Source of the DNA: Shinella lacus
GTDB taxonomy: Bacteria; Pseudomonadota; Alphaproteobacteria; Rhizobiales; Rhizobiaceae
Reading direction: 5' to 3'
NCBI RefSeq assembly: GCF_010994755.1
Contig: NZ_WHSB02000004.1
Coordinates: 434,001 to 498,000, forward strand
Length of the DNA stretch: 64,000 nt
A program made the position numbers and the translations under genes. The notes below the pieces were generated by a model. That model had not been told where the DNA came from. It did no database searches and saw only the letters and a program-made list of their open reading frames with translations. Shown here one piece after another: positions 25,092 to 33,997 of the stretch. Each line of letters opens with the position of its first letter. The first letter of the stretch is position 1.

Positions 25092-27002
25092 CTACCACCG
25101 CCCCTCCGCCTTCATCGCCTCCATCTCGCGGATCGCCTTTTCGCGCTGGCGTTCGCGGCGGATGATGTCGGTGACGGCGGCATCGTCGGATTTGTCGGTG
25201 TAGCGGAATTCGGAATCGGCGTAACGGTTGATCTCCTGGAGCACCATTTCCATCGAGATGGGGCCGCGCAGTTCCTCGATCATCGCCTTCTTCTCGTCGT
25301 AGCCCTTGTGCATGAAGGCGTCGGCGGTGGTGAACCAGTCGTCCGGCAGTTCCACGTCCATGGCGCGCATCTTGATCGCGTCGGTGATGTTCTTGATGGC
25401 GCGGCCGGTGAAGCGCGGTTCGGCGATCTTGATGCGGTGCAGGTAGGCGCCGACATCGGCGAGCGACTTGACCGCGCCGTGCTCCTTCTCATGCGCCTCC
25501 CAGACGGCAAGCAGGCCGTCTTCCTGGGGTTTCGCATGCTGCTCGTAGGAGGTCGAGACGGCGCGCTTGATCTCCTGGCCTTCGAAGAGCTTGTGCTCGC
25601 CGAGCGGAATCGAATGGTTCTTGCCGACCAGCATCGCAAAAATGTCGATATAGTCGTCCTCGGTTTGCGGGCCGTCCACCAGCCAGCGGGCGCCGGCGCG
25701 CTGACGCAGAGCGTCATCAACGTTTTCCGGATAGTTGGAGAACATGCCGAAGGTGCAGTTGCCGCGAATGACCGTCGAGGCACCGGCAAAACTTTCCATC
25801 AGCACCGCCGTCACCTCGTGCTGGCCGGCAGACGCGCGATCGTCGGAGCGTTTGGCCGCGACCTGGTCGACGTCGTCGATCGTGCCGAAGCCGATTGCCT
25901 TGGGGTTGATGACGTTGTTGACGAATTCCTTGCAGTTCTGGCCGGATTTGCCCTGATAGGAGGAAATCTGGTCGACGCCGAAATTCTCGTAATGGAAGGC
26001 GTAACCGGCGGTCTGGCAGTAATCGTTGACGAGGCCGGCGAGCATCTGGATGAGGATCGTCTTGCCGGTGCCGGGCATGCCGTCGCCGATGAAGGTGAAG
26101 AGGAAGCCGCCGAGTTCGACGAAGGGATTGAGCTGCCGCTCGAAATCATAGGCGACCAGCATCTTTGCGAGCTTCATCGCCTGGTATTTGGCGATGTGGT
26201 TGCCGATGATCTCCTCGGGCTTCTTGAAAGTCATCGTCAGCGGCTTGCGCTTCTGGCCGGGCGCGACGTCGAAGCCGGAAAGCGTGAAATCGTCCTGCTC
26301 GATGCGGATATGCGCATTCTCGAACCCGGCAAGGCCGGTGAAGCGCGCGCGGCGGGAAATCAGGCCCTCGATGGCGACGCGCGAAAAGGCGCGCGCGCGG
26401 CTAACGAGTGCTGCATCGTCCGGCGCACCGGCGATCGTGTGCTCGAGGCCGGCGATCATGCTTTTCAGCGCATCCTGCGGCGTGTCGAACAGGTAGTCCG
26501 GCTCGCCGCCATCCTCCACCGGCTCGCCCTCACCCGGCAGCGTCGCGCCGAGATAGGCGGCGAAGGTGAAGGCGGCGATATAGGCGGAGGCGGCGAGCAA
26601 TGCCTTAAACTGGTTCGCCTCGTCGCCCGCCAGGGGCGAGGCAAGATTGCGCGATTGCAGGCCTTCAAGATTTGTCTGACGGGAGAAGGCGTCAGTGACG
26701 GCGAGCGCCACTTGCAAGCCGCGCCGCGAGCGGAACAGCACGGCATGCTGCTGCGGCGAGAGCAGCGGATCGGCGGCGCGCACGGACTGGATGGTCTTTG
26801 CCAGTTCCACCTCGCGGGTGCGCCGCGTGCCCGCCGTCGAAACGGTGGAGACGAAACGCCGGCCCGTGCCGGCGAGCGTCGTGCCGCTCTTGCCGTCCTC
26901 GCTTTCGAGGATGACGAGCTTGGTGACGAGGCTCTGCGCCGCCGCCTGATGTTTGGCGATGTCGTCTTCGTGGATCGTCGTCAGTCCGGCATTGAGGCTC
27001 AT
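25092..27002 (-). CDS. AAA+ ATPase of uncharacterised cluster
   Basis: 636 residues. An N-terminal region of about 250 residues, mostly helical, has no known domain. The ATPase core follows: Walker A GDGMPGTGKT (306-315, Lys314), Walker B IGFGTIDDVDQ (about 370-380, Asp376/377), sensor-1 Asn423 in MFSNYPENVDD, and Arg433/435 in ALRQRAGARW as candidate arginine fingers. A helical lid and C-terminal region follow. A large loop containing QISSYQGKSGQNCKEFVNN between Walker A and B may be a pore or substrate loop. It is flanked by the 382-aa protein (35 bp upstream) and the toxin-antitoxin pair. It probably remodels a partner in the same cluster. Confidence 0.85.
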   Translation of the reverse strand: MSLNAGLTTIHEDDIAKHQAAAQSLVTKLVILESEDGKSGTTLAGTGRRFVSTVSTAGTRRTREVELAKTIQSVRAADPLLSPQQHAVLFRSRRGLQVALAVTDAFSRQTNLEGLQSRNLASPLAGDEANQFKALLAASAYIAAFTFAAYLGATLPGEGEPVEDGGEPDYLFDTPQDALKSMIAGLEHTIAGAPDDAALVSRARAFSRVAIEGLISRRARFTGLAGFENAHIRIEQDDFTLSGFDVAPGQKRKPLTMTFKKPEEIIGNHIAKYQAMKLAKMLVAYDFERQLNPFVELGGFLFTFIGDGMPGTGKTILIQMLAGLVNDYCQTAGYAFHYENFGVDQISSYQGKSGQNCKEFVNNVINPKAIGFGTIDDVDQVAAKRSDDRASAGQHEVTAVLMESFAGASTVIRGNCTFGMFSNYPENVDDALRQRAGARWLVDGPQTEDDYIDIFAMLVGKNHSIPLGEHKLFEGQEIKRAVSTSYEQHAKPQEDGLLAVWEAHEKEHGAVKSLADVGAYLHRIKIAEPRFTGRAIKNITDAIKMRAMDVELPDDWFTTADAFMHKGYDEKKAMIEELRGPISMEMVLQEINRYADSEFRYTDKSDDAAVTDIIRRERQREKAIREMEAMKAEGRW

Positions 27003-27037
27003 GGCGGAGTCCTTTTGAAAATTCGGCGGGAAGGGCT

Positions 27038-28186
27038 CTACCCCTCGCTGATCACCTGGTTTCCGGAAATAACATGCACCTTGTAGGCGCCGAAGATGCC
27101 GGCGGTCTCGCCTGCGGCGTAAAGCGCCTGGTAGGCATCGTGCGGCACAAGCGCATGTTTTTCGTATGTGCTGACGCCCATGCGGGCGGCTTCGAGATCA
27201 TTGGTCTCGATGTGGAATTCCTCCTGCGCCGGGGTGGAGCTCCAGAAACCCTTCTGCGCGGGGCGCTCGGCCTTGGAAAACACCTCCTGCACCGTCCAGG
27301 TCAGCAGCCAGGCGTTTTCCGGCTTGCGCACCTTGGAGAGGATCTCGTTGACCCGCGCATTGTTCTCGGTGATGCCGGCCGAATAGAACGGGCCGAGCAC
27401 GATGCGGCGCAGTTGCTTGGGGTGCAGCGTCGGGAAATCCTTGTCTAGATTGGTGGCGATCGTCGCGGGCGTCAGCGAATAGGCGCTGTTCTTCAGCGTG
27501 AAATCGTCGAAGCGGCTGGCAAGCTCCGGATTGAGCAGGCCGCCGACGGGCAGCGGGATGTCGACGTCCGGGTTGAGCTTGCCGTCCTGCCCCACCAGCA
27601 TCTTCACGACGTTCTCGCTCGAATCCTCGATGGTCGCCATGTAGACCATCGGCAATGTCGCAGTGCCGTCGAAGGCGCCCCAGCAGACGATGTAATAGGG
27701 CCGCATGGTCTTGGGGTTGACCGCGACGCGGATCGTCTCCGGCAGCACGAAGGGCGAAAAGATGTCGCCCTTGCCGATCTGTTCCAGATAGAGCCGCTCG
27801 GCCATGCGCCCCTGAAGATCGGTCGGGAAAGCCTTCTGGCGCAGGATGAAATCCGCCATCTCGCCGCGCAGCTGGTCGGCATTCGGAATGGCGGCGAGCC
27901 GCTTTTCTGCCGTCTGTCGGTCGTTTTCCAGTTCCAGCACGTTCTGGAACACCGGAAAGCCGCTTTCGGCGCGCGAGACGCGGAACTGGTCGATGAAGCC
28001 GATGCGGTTCTCCCAGCAGGCGAAGGACGCCTTCAGCCGGGCGAGATAAGGCACGACGATCTCGCCGACCACGGAGTTGCGGTAGAGCGGCGAGTTGCGG
28101 TCGGCCAGGAAGATTTCGAGGCCACCGAGGGCGGAGCGGATGGTGGAGAAATACTGCGCGACGGCGCTGTCGGCGGGGGCGTTCAT
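27038..28186 (-). CDS. Unknown protein of the AAA+ cluster (382 aa)
   Basis: 382 residues, soluble, with no recognised domain. The N-terminal third is helical (YFSTIRSALGGLEIFLADRN, NVLELENDRQTAEKRLAAIP). The middle is beta-rich (RVAVNPKTMRPYYIVCWGAF, TLPMVYMATIEDSSENVVKM), and a further alpha/beta part ends AYKVHVISGNQVISEG. Its stop is 35 bp before the AAA+ ATPase start, so the two are almost surely co-transcribed. The upstream gene is separated by 226 bp carrying a repeat element. It could be an adaptor or substrate of the ATPase. Confidence 0.6.
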   Translation of the reverse strand: MNAPADSAVAQYFSTIRSALGGLEIFLADRNSPLYRNSVVGEIVVPYLARLKASFACWENRIGFIDQFRVSRAESGFPVFQNVLELENDRQTAEKRLAAIPNADQLRGEMADFILRQKAFPTDLQGRMAERLYLEQIGKGDIFSPFVLPETIRVAVNPKTMRPYYIVCWGAFDGTATLPMVYMATIEDSSENVVKMLVGQDGKLNPDVDIPLPVGGLLNPELASRFDDFTLKNSAYSLTPATIATNLDKDFPTLHPKQLRRIVLGPFYSAGITENNARVNEILSKVRKPENAWLLTWTVQEVFSKAERPAQKGFWSSTPAQEEFHIETNDLEAARMGVSTYEKHALVPHDAYQALYAAGETAGIFGAYKVHVISGNQVISEG

Positions 28187-28214
28187 TGGGGGTGTACCCC
28201 TTCAGAGGAGAATA

Positions 28215-28368
28215 CCCCCCTCTGCCCTGCCGGGCATCTCCCCCACAAGGGGGGAGATTGAAAGAGGCCAGGTTTTCGCCAATCCCGAACGCCGAAATAT
28301 GAGGAGTGCCATTGCACCTTGCCGATCTCCCCCCTTGAGGGGGAGATGCCCGGCAGGGCAGAGGGGGG
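28215..28368. repeat. Mosaic inverted-repeat element (RIME-like)
   Basis: Two 44-bp arms (28215-28258 and 28325-28368) are inverted copies differing at one base, with a 66-bp unique centre. Each arm holds its own smaller hairpins (CCCTGCCGGG; CTCCCCC/GGGGGAG). The wording fits the intergenic mosaic elements described in rhizobia. It lies between the helical-protein gene and the 382-aa gene of the cluster. Confidence 0.75.
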
Positions 28369-28412
28369 TGAAACGGCACCCGATAGCAAACCCGGCGTCG
28401 GCATGCGAACCA

Positions 28413-29501
28413 TCACTGCTTCACGTAATTCGCAGTGTTGTGCTTGTCCATCACCGCCTGGAACCGCCGCGCAAAAGCATCGTCCGCGAGCTTCTTGCGG
28501 CGCTGGATATCCTGCGTCGACAGCATGTTCTTCTCGTGCATTTCGAGAAGGTCGCCGATATGGCGCTGGGCGGCCGAGCCGATGCCGGCCATGGTCTCTT
28601 CCGCCGCGGTATCGACCTGCGAACCGAGCGTGTTGATCTTGTGCGCCACGTCCTGCTGGGCGGCCGTCTTCAACGAATCTTCCAGCGCCTTGTAGAGCAC
28701 GATGCGCTGCTCGGTATCGATCGTCAGCTTGTTGATCAGCGTGTTCTGCGCGGCGATTTGGTTGTTGAGCGAATCGACGAAGGTCTGGAACATCGAGGTG
28801 TAGCGTTCCAGCGTCTGGCTTTCGGCCAAAAGCTCCTGCTCCTTCGCCTGCATCATGTTGTATTCGGTCGCCAGCGCCGAGCGTTCGCCTTCGAGTTCCG
28901 TGCGGCTCTTCTGGTCGGTCGAGGCGGCGATGCGGTTTTCGAGGTCCATGAGCAGTGGGTTCAGCTCCTCGATACGCTTCTGGGTCGCTTCGAGGTTAAC
29001 CATCGTGCCCTTGCGGCGCTCGATCACCTGCACGAGGCTCGCTTCCGAGGTCTTGTAGCGCTGGTCGAGGATCGACTTCTGCTCTTTCAAAATGCCGACG
29101 ATCGTGTCGGACTTGGAGAGCAATTCCTGAAGGTTGCCGGCGAGCGACATATTGCGCACGCGGTCGGTGCGCATGCGCTGCATCTTCTGCTTGGAGAAGA
29201 TGCCGATGAACTTTTCATAGCCCGTATAGCTCTTCATGCTCTCGAATTCGGTGCCGAAGATGTTGGTCGCATCCTCCAGCCCGATGATGAGATCGGCAAT
29301 ATTGCCCTCCATCACCTTCTGCTGGTTGATGACATCCGAGATACGGGCGTTCTCTATGTCGAAATTGACGTCGCCGAGCTTGGTGTCGGCCTTGGCGAAC
29401 TGGTCGAGCACGACGCCCGACTGCTCCATCTTGCTGCGCATCTGGCTGACGACGCTGCGGGTCTTCTCGATTTCCGCATCGAAATTCTGAAGTGTGGCCA
29501 T
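28413..29501 (-). CDS. Long helical coiled-coil protein of the AAA+ cluster (TelA-like?)
   Basis: 362 residues, almost all helix with heptad patterns, few prolines and no membrane segment. Stretches such as RYKTSEASLVQVIERRKGTM, TQKRIEELNPLLMDLENRIA and EQELLAESQTLERYTSMFQT are long coiled coils. The helical body and its C-terminal part (IVLYKALEDSLKTAAQQDVA, ending in basic RRKKLADDAFARRF) recall the TelA/KlaA toxic-anion-resistance fold and, more loosely, PspA-type helical proteins. Both are suggestions from pattern only. It is the first gene of the cluster, with GGGGACA before the ATG. Confidence 0.65.
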   Translation of the reverse strand: MATLQNFDAEIEKTRSVVSQMRSKMEQSGVVLDQFAKADTKLGDVNFDIENARISDVINQQKVMEGNIADLIIGLEDATNIFGTEFESMKSYTGYEKFIGIFSKQKMQRMRTDRVRNMSLAGNLQELLSKSDTIVGILKEQKSILDQRYKTSEASLVQVIERRKGTMVNLEATQKRIEELNPLLMDLENRIAASTDQKSRTELEGERSALATEYNMMQAKEQELLAESQTLERYTSMFQTFVDSLNNQIAAQNTLINKLTIDTEQRIVLYKALEDSLKTAAQQDVAHKINTLGSQVDTAAEETMAGIGSAAQRHIGDLLEMHEKNMLSTQDIQRRKKLADDAFARRFQAVMDKHNTANYVKQ

Positions 29502-29676
29502 GCCTTGTCCCCTTGAAACTCTCCACGGCAGACGTCTTCGCCGCCCGATTTATTCCGTTGCGGCAACACTATACGATTTCAGACGGATAGGAACCTGCCC
29601 GACGGCGTTACCGGAACAAGATGTGGGACAGTACGGGACGCCCGCAAGGCCGGCGGGCAAAAATTCTTGGGCACGC

Positions 29677-30054
29677 CTACTCTTGCGCCGGGCTCTTCAA
29701 GTAGGCAATGAGATTGGCGATGTCCTCGATCTTCTTGAGCCCGGCGAAGGTCATGCGCGTGCCCGGCACCATCGCCTTGGGCGCCGTCAGATATTCGGCG
29801 ATCAGCCCCTCGCTCCATTGCTTGCCGCCCTCGGCAAAGGCCGTCATGGCCGGGGAATAGCCGTAATCCGCGATGGAGGCGACCGGCCGGCCGATGATGC
29901 CGGACAAGGTCGGCCCAACCTTGTTGACCGGCTCCGTCGAGTGGCAGGCCATGCATTTCTTGAACACCGTCTTGCCGGCGATTGGATCACCCTCCGCCAG
30001 CGCGGAGGTGGTCAGACAGAGGAAAGCGGCTGCACCTGCAAGAAGATGTTTCAT
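29677..30054 (-). CDS. Class I c-type cytochrome (cytochrome c2/c550-like)
   Basis: 125 residues from the ATG at 30054 (MKHLLAGAAA), with a signal peptide cut near ALAEGD. The heme motif CMACH is at about residues 36-40, and the distal Met ligand is in MVPGTRMTFAGL. KVGPTLSGIIGRPVAS and IANLIAYLKSP are standard for soluble periplasmic electron carriers. It starts 26 bp after the thymidine kinase stop. The redox partner is unknown. Confidence 0.9.
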   Translation of the reverse strand: MKHLLAGAAAFLCLTTSALAEGDPIAGKTVFKKCMACHSTEPVNKVGPTLSGIIGRPVASIADYGYSPAMTAFAEGGKQWSEGLIAEYLTAPKAMVPGTRMTFAGLKKIEDIANLIAYLKSPAQE

Positions 30055-30080
30055 CGTCCGTCCTTCGCCGCTCGATGCCG

Positions 30081-30668
30081 TCAATCGGCGTTCATGATGT
30101 CGTCCCAGTGGCGGCGGCAGTAGGAAACGTACTTGTCGTTGCCGCCGATTTCCACCTGTGCGCCCTCGCGTGCCACCTTGCCGTCCGCGCCGAGCCGCAC
30201 GACCATCGTCGCCTTGCGGCCGCAATGGCAGATGGTGCGCACTTCGCGCAGCTCGTCGGCGATGGCGAGCAGCGCCTGCGAGCCCGGAAAGAGCTTGCCC
30301 TGGAAATCGGTGCGCAGGCCATAGGCCATGATGGGGATGTGCAGGCGGTCGGCGGCACGGGCGAGCTGCCAGACCTGCTCTTCCGACAGGAACTGCGCCT
30401 CGTCGACGAAGACGCAGGCGACCTCGCCATCGCCATCGCCGTTCAGCTGTTCGATATGGCGGTAGAGATCGTCCGTATGGTCGAAGGCGATGGCATCCGA
30501 GGTCAGCCCGATGCGTGACGAGATGCGGCCCTGGCCGGCGCGATCGTCGAAGGAGGCGATGAAGATCGCCGTGCGCATGCCGCGTTCACGGTAGTTGTAG
30601 GACGCCTGCAGGAGCAGCGTCGACTTGCCCGCGTTCATCGTCGCGTAACTGAAATAGAGCTTGGCCAT
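30081..30668 (-). CDS. tdk: Thymidine kinase
   Basis: 195 residues from the ATG at 30668 (MAKLYFSYAT). A type II enzyme: P-loop MNAGKST, Walker B region CVFVDEAQFLSEEQ, and a structural zinc site with cysteines in TICHCGRKATM and VSYCRRHW. It phosphorylates thymidine with ATP for pyrimidine salvage. It is co-directional with the cytochrome gene downstream and divergent from choX. Confidence 0.95.
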   Translation of the reverse strand: MAKLYFSYATMNAGKSTLLLQASYNYRERGMRTAIFIASFDDRAGQGRISSRIGLTSDAIAFDHTDDLYRHIEQLNGDGDGEVACVFVDEAQFLSEEQVWQLARAADRLHIPIMAYGLRTDFQGKLFPGSQALLAIADELREVRTICHCGRKATMVVRLGADGKVAREGAQVEIGGNDKYVSYCRRHWDDIMNAD

Positions 30669-30896
30669 GATTTTCTCCGTCCCCGCGTCATGGCGCGGGA
30701 ACGCACGATTTTCCAGCCGCAAAGGGCGGAAAACCACAGAAAACAGCGCGGCCCATCCGTTGCGACATTCATGGGCGCAATTGCGAACAGGCGCGAAATT
30801 TATTGGACGTTTCAGTGGCTTCGGGCTACGCCAAGGTGCTTGAAAGCATGTCGTTTTGATGATTGGCTATACCACCAATTATAAGGGGAGCAAAAA

Positions 30897-31856
30897 ATGA
30901 AGACTGCATCACCATTCAAAACCATTCTTGCCGCAGCCGTATCCGTCCTCGCCCTCGGCGTCGCCCATGTTTCGGCCGCCGAAGCCGAAAGCTGTGGCAA
31001 GGTTCGGTTCTCGGATGTGGGCTGGACGGACATTACCGCCACGACCGCGACGGCCGCCACCATCCTGAAGGGCCTCGGCTACGAGACGGAAACCACCGTT
31101 CTCTCCGTGCCGGTCACCTATACCTCGCTGAAGAACAAGGACATCGACGTCTTCCTCGGCAACTGGATGCCGACCATGGAAGCCGACATCAAGCCGTTCC
31201 GCGAGGACGGCTCGGTCGAGACCGTGCGCGAGAACCTCGAGGGCGCGAAGTACACGCTCGCGACCAACGCCAAGGGCGCCGAACTCGGCATCAAGGATTT
31301 CAAGGACATCGCCGCGCAGAAGGATGCGCTCGGCGCCAAGATCTACGGCATCGAGCCGGGCAATGACGGCAACCGCCTGATCATCGACATGGTCTCGGGC
31401 GATAAGTTCGGCCTCACCGGCTTCGAAGTGGTCGAATCCTCCGAGCAGGGCATGCTGGCGGAAGTCGCCCGCGCCGAGCAGGATGGCACCCCGGTCGTCT
31501 TCCTCGGCTGGGAACCGCACCCGATGAACGCCAACTTCAAGCTGACGTATCTCACCGGCGGCGACGACGTCTTCGGCCCGAACCTCGGCGGCGCGACCAT
31601 CTACACCAACGTGCGCCAGGGCTATGTCGCCGAATGCCCGAATGTCGGCAAGTTCCTGCAGAACCTCAAGTTCTCGCTGGAAATGGAAAACCAGATCATG
31701 GGCAAGATCCTGAACGACGGCAAGGACCCGGAAGCGGCTGCGACCGAGTGGATCAAGGCCAACCCGGCGGCCATCGAGCCGTGGCTTGCCGGCGTCACGA
31801 CCAAGGACGGCAGCGGCGAGGCCCTGCCGGCCGTAAAAACGGCACTCGGTCTCTAA
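30897..31856 (+). CDS. choX: Choline-binding protein of the Cho ABC transporter
   Basis: 319 residues with a signal peptide (cut near VSAAEA). The type II periplasmic binding fold has aromatic residues placed as in S. meliloti ChoX (Trp in DVGWTD, Trp in FLGNWMPTM, Tyr in AKYTLA, Trp in LGWEPHP), which form the box around the choline trimethylammonium. It is the first gene of choXWV. A strong ribosome site (AAGGGGAG) and a hairpin just after its stop suggest more binding protein is made than permease. Confidence 0.95.
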   Translation: MKTASPFKTILAAAVSVLALGVAHVSAAEAESCGKVRFSDVGWTDITATTATAATILKGLGYETETTVLSVPVTYTSLKNKDIDVFLGNWMPTMEADIKPFREDGSVETVRENLEGAKYTLATNAKGAELGIKDFKDIAAQKDALGAKIYGIEPGNDGNRLIIDMVSGDKFGLTGFEVVESSEQGMLAEVARAEQDGTPVVFLGWEPHPMNANFKLTYLTGGDDVFGPNLGGATIYTNVRQGYVAECPNVGKFLQNLKFSLEMENQIMGKILNDGKDPEAAATEWIKANPAAIEPWLAGVTTKDGSGEALPAVKTALGL

Positions 31857-31867
31857 CAGGCCAGAAT

Positions 31868-31898
31868 AGGGCGGGAAGGAAACTTTCCCGCCCTTCTT
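31868..31898 (+). terminator. Hairpin after choX, partial terminator
   Basis: AGGGCGGGAA pairs with TTCCCGCCCT around a 7-base loop, followed by TCTT. It lies between choX and choW, whose transcription must pass it. Confidence 0.65.
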
Positions 31899-31911
31899 GC
31901 CTCTGGATACT

Positions 31912-31955
31912 GCAATTCCAGCAAAAGTGTGCAACGGTTTTGCACCCGGAATTGC
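31912..31955. repeat. Short palindromic repeat between choX and choW
   Basis: GCAATTCC...GGAATTGC ends around an inner AAAAGTGTGCAACGGTTTTG. It is a partial copy of the family at 19259. Confidence 0.55.
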
Positions 31956-32002
31956 GCGGGCATTTCTGCTCATCCTCAACCTCCAGAACGGGGCTTGCTG
32001 CC

Positions 32003-32878
32003 GTGGATTGGCTTACCGTTTCTAAAATTCCGATCGGCCCGATTGCCAAGGAAGCCGTCAACTGGCTGACGACGAATGGCAAAGGCCTGTTCGATTTCCT
32101 GAAGGTCTTCCTGCAGGCCGGTATCGATGCCGTGCTCTTCCTGCTGCAGGGGCCGTTCATCACCAGCGCCGGCGGCAAGCTCGCCTATGCGTTCTTCTTC
32201 ATCGCGCTGGTGACGGGGCTGAGCTGGTATTTCCGCCGCTCGCTGGGCGTCGCGATCTTCACCTTCCTCGGCCTGCTGCTCATCGTGAACCAGGGCTACT
32301 GGAAGGAGACGACGGAGACGCTGGCGCTCGTGCTGGCCGCGACCGGCGTCAGCATGATCGTGGGAGTGCCGCTCGGCATCGCCGCCGCGCGCCGGCCCTG
32401 GTTCTACTCGATCCTGCGGCCGATCCTCGATCTCATGCAGACGATCCCGACCTTCGTCTACCTGATCCCGGCGCTCATCCTCTTCGGCCTCGGCATGGTG
32501 CCCGGCCTGATCGCCACCGTGATCTTCGCCATTCCCGCGCCGATCCGCCTCACCCGCCTCGGCATCATCTCCACGCCGCCTTCGCTGGTCGAAGCCGCCC
32601 AGGCGTTTGGCGCGACGCCGAGCCAGGTGCTGCGCAAGGTGGAACTGCCCTATGCCACGCCGCAGATCATGGCGGGCCTCACGCAGACCATCATGCTGTC
32701 GCTGTCGATGGTGGTCATCGCAGCACTCGTCGGCGCCAAGGGGCTTGGCGTTCCCGTGGTGCGCGCGCTCAACACCGTGAACATCTCCATGGGCTTCGAG
32801 GCCGGCCTCTGTATCGTCATCCTGGCGATCATCCTCGACCGCCTCTTCCGCTCCTCCGATGACGGAGACGCCCAATGA
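32003..32878 (+). CDS. choW: Choline ABC transporter permease
   Basis: 291 residues from GTG at 32003 (VDWLTVSKIP). The frame is open much further upstream, but that part runs through the repeat and choX. Six or more membrane helices are predicted. The permease signature is at SLVEAAQAFGATPSQVLRKV, with AALVGAKGLGVPVVRALNTV after it. The N-terminal cytoplasmic segment (KEAVNWLTTNGKGLFDFLKV) is typical of the ProW/OpuAB group. The stop overlaps the choV start by 4 bp (ATGA). Confidence 0.92.
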   Translation: MDWLTVSKIPIGPIAKEAVNWLTTNGKGLFDFLKVFLQAGIDAVLFLLQGPFITSAGGKLAYAFFFIALVTGLSWYFRRSLGVAIFTFLGLLLIVNQGYWKETTETLALVLAATGVSMIVGVPLGIAAARRPWFYSILRPILDLMQTIPTFVYLIPALILFGLGMVPGLIATVIFAIPAPIRLTRLGIISTPPSLVEAAQAFGATPSQVLRKVELPYATPQIMAGLTQTIMLSLSMVVIAALVGAKGLGVPVVRALNTVNISMGFEAGLCIVILAIILDRLFRSSDDGDAQ

Positions 32879-33915
32879 CCGACACCGTCATCTTCCAGAA
32901 CGTCTCGATCATCTTCGGCGACAGCCCGCAAAAGGCGCTCGCCATGGTCGATGCGGGCAAGACCCGCGACGAGATCGGCGCGGAAACCGGGCTAGTTCTC
33001 GGTGTCGCCGATGCGACCCTGTCGATCACCGAGGGCGAGATCCTCGTGCTGATGGGCCTGTCCGGCTCCGGCAAATCGACGCTGCTGCGCGCCGTCAACG
33101 GGCTTGCCCCGGTGGTGCGCGGCGATGTGCAGGTGAAGGCCGGCAACGGTTCGGTGAACCCGTATAAATCGACGCCCAAGGCGTTGCGCGATTTCCGCAT
33201 GCACACCGTCTCCATGGTGTTCCAGCAGTTCGCGCTCCTGCCCTGGCGCACCGTGGCCGACAATGTCGGCTTCGGCCTCGAACTCGCCAACGTGCCGGAC
33301 AACGAGCGCAAGGCGCGCGTCGCCGAACAGCTCGAACTCGTCAACCTCACCAAATGGGCGAGCCGCAAGGTGAACGAGCTGTCGGGCGGCATGCAGCAGC
33401 GCGTGGGCCTCGCCCGGGCGTTCGCCACCGGCGCGTCGATCCTGCTGATGGACGAGCCGTTCTCCGCGCTCGATCCGCTGATCCGCACGCGTTTGCAGGA
33501 CGAGCTTCTGGAATTCCAGCGCCGGCTGAAGAAGACCATCCTCTTCGTCAGCCACGATCTCGACGAAGCCTTCCGCATCGGCAACCGCATCGCCATCATG
33601 GAGGGCGGGCGGATCATCCAGTGCGGCACGCCGCAGGATATCGTGAAGAACCCGGCCAACCAGTATGTCGCGGATTTCGTGCAGAACATGAACCCGATCA
33701 ACATGCTGACGGCACAGGACGTCATGCAGCACGGCGCCTCCAACAATGGCGGCGTCACCGCGACGGCAACACCTCAGACGCCTCTCATCGACATCCTCGA
33801 CGCCATGTCGCGCACGCCCGGCAATGTCGGCGTCGTCGACAACGGCACGGTGATCGGCACGATCAGCGCGCAGGATGTCGTCAACGGTTTGACGCGGCAC
33901 CGCCGCCGCGGCTGA
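32875..33915 (+). CDS. choV: Choline ABC transporter ATPase
   Basis: 346 residues. Walker A GLSGSGKST, signature LSGGMQQR, Walker B LLMDEPFSALD and the His switch SHDLDE are all intact. The ATPase is of the ProV/OpuAA type and ends with a CBS-like region (TPLIDILDAMSRTPGNVGVV) that may sense ionic strength. It energises choline uptake for betaine synthesis or carbon and nitrogen supply. It is the last gene of choXWV, and a terminator follows at 33938. Confidence 0.95.
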   Translation: MTDTVIFQNVSIIFGDSPQKALAMVDAGKTRDEIGAETGLVLGVADATLSITEGEILVLMGLSGSGKSTLLRAVNGLAPVVRGDVQVKAGNGSVNPYKSTPKALRDFRMHTVSMVFQQFALLPWRTVADNVGFGLELANVPDNERKARVAEQLELVNLTKWASRKVNELSGGMQQRVGLARAFATGASILLMDEPFSALDPLIRTRLQDELLEFQRRLKKTILFVSHDLDEAFRIGNRIAIMEGGRIIQCGTPQDIVKNPANQYVADFVQNMNPINMLTAQDVMQHGASNNGGVTATATPQTPLIDILDAMSRTPGNVGVVDNGTVIGTISAQDVVNGLTRHRRRG

Positions 33916-33937
33916 CAGCCGCCCTCAATCGGACTAG

Positions 33938-33970
33938 AAAAGGCAGCGCTCCGCAAGGGCGCTGCCTTTT
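33938..33970 (+). terminator. Terminator of choXWV
   Basis: AAAGGCAGCGC pairs with GCGCTGCCTTT, loop TCCGCAAGG, ending in TTTT. Confidence 0.85.
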
Positions 33971-33997
33971 GCATTCGCGATACGGGGAGCAAGCACC

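Noticed and set aside
25308-27086. Long plus-strand frame opposite the AAA+ ATPase
   Set aside because: It shadows a gene with clear Walker motifs and reads as low-complexity Arg/Gly/Ala/Asp. Similar frames oppose trpE(G), fhs, leuA, der and glpK.
28195-28368. CRISPR-like repeats or a transposon
   Set aside because: Two inverted arms around one spacer, with no series of direct repeats, no transposase and no coding content. It fits an intergenic mosaic element.
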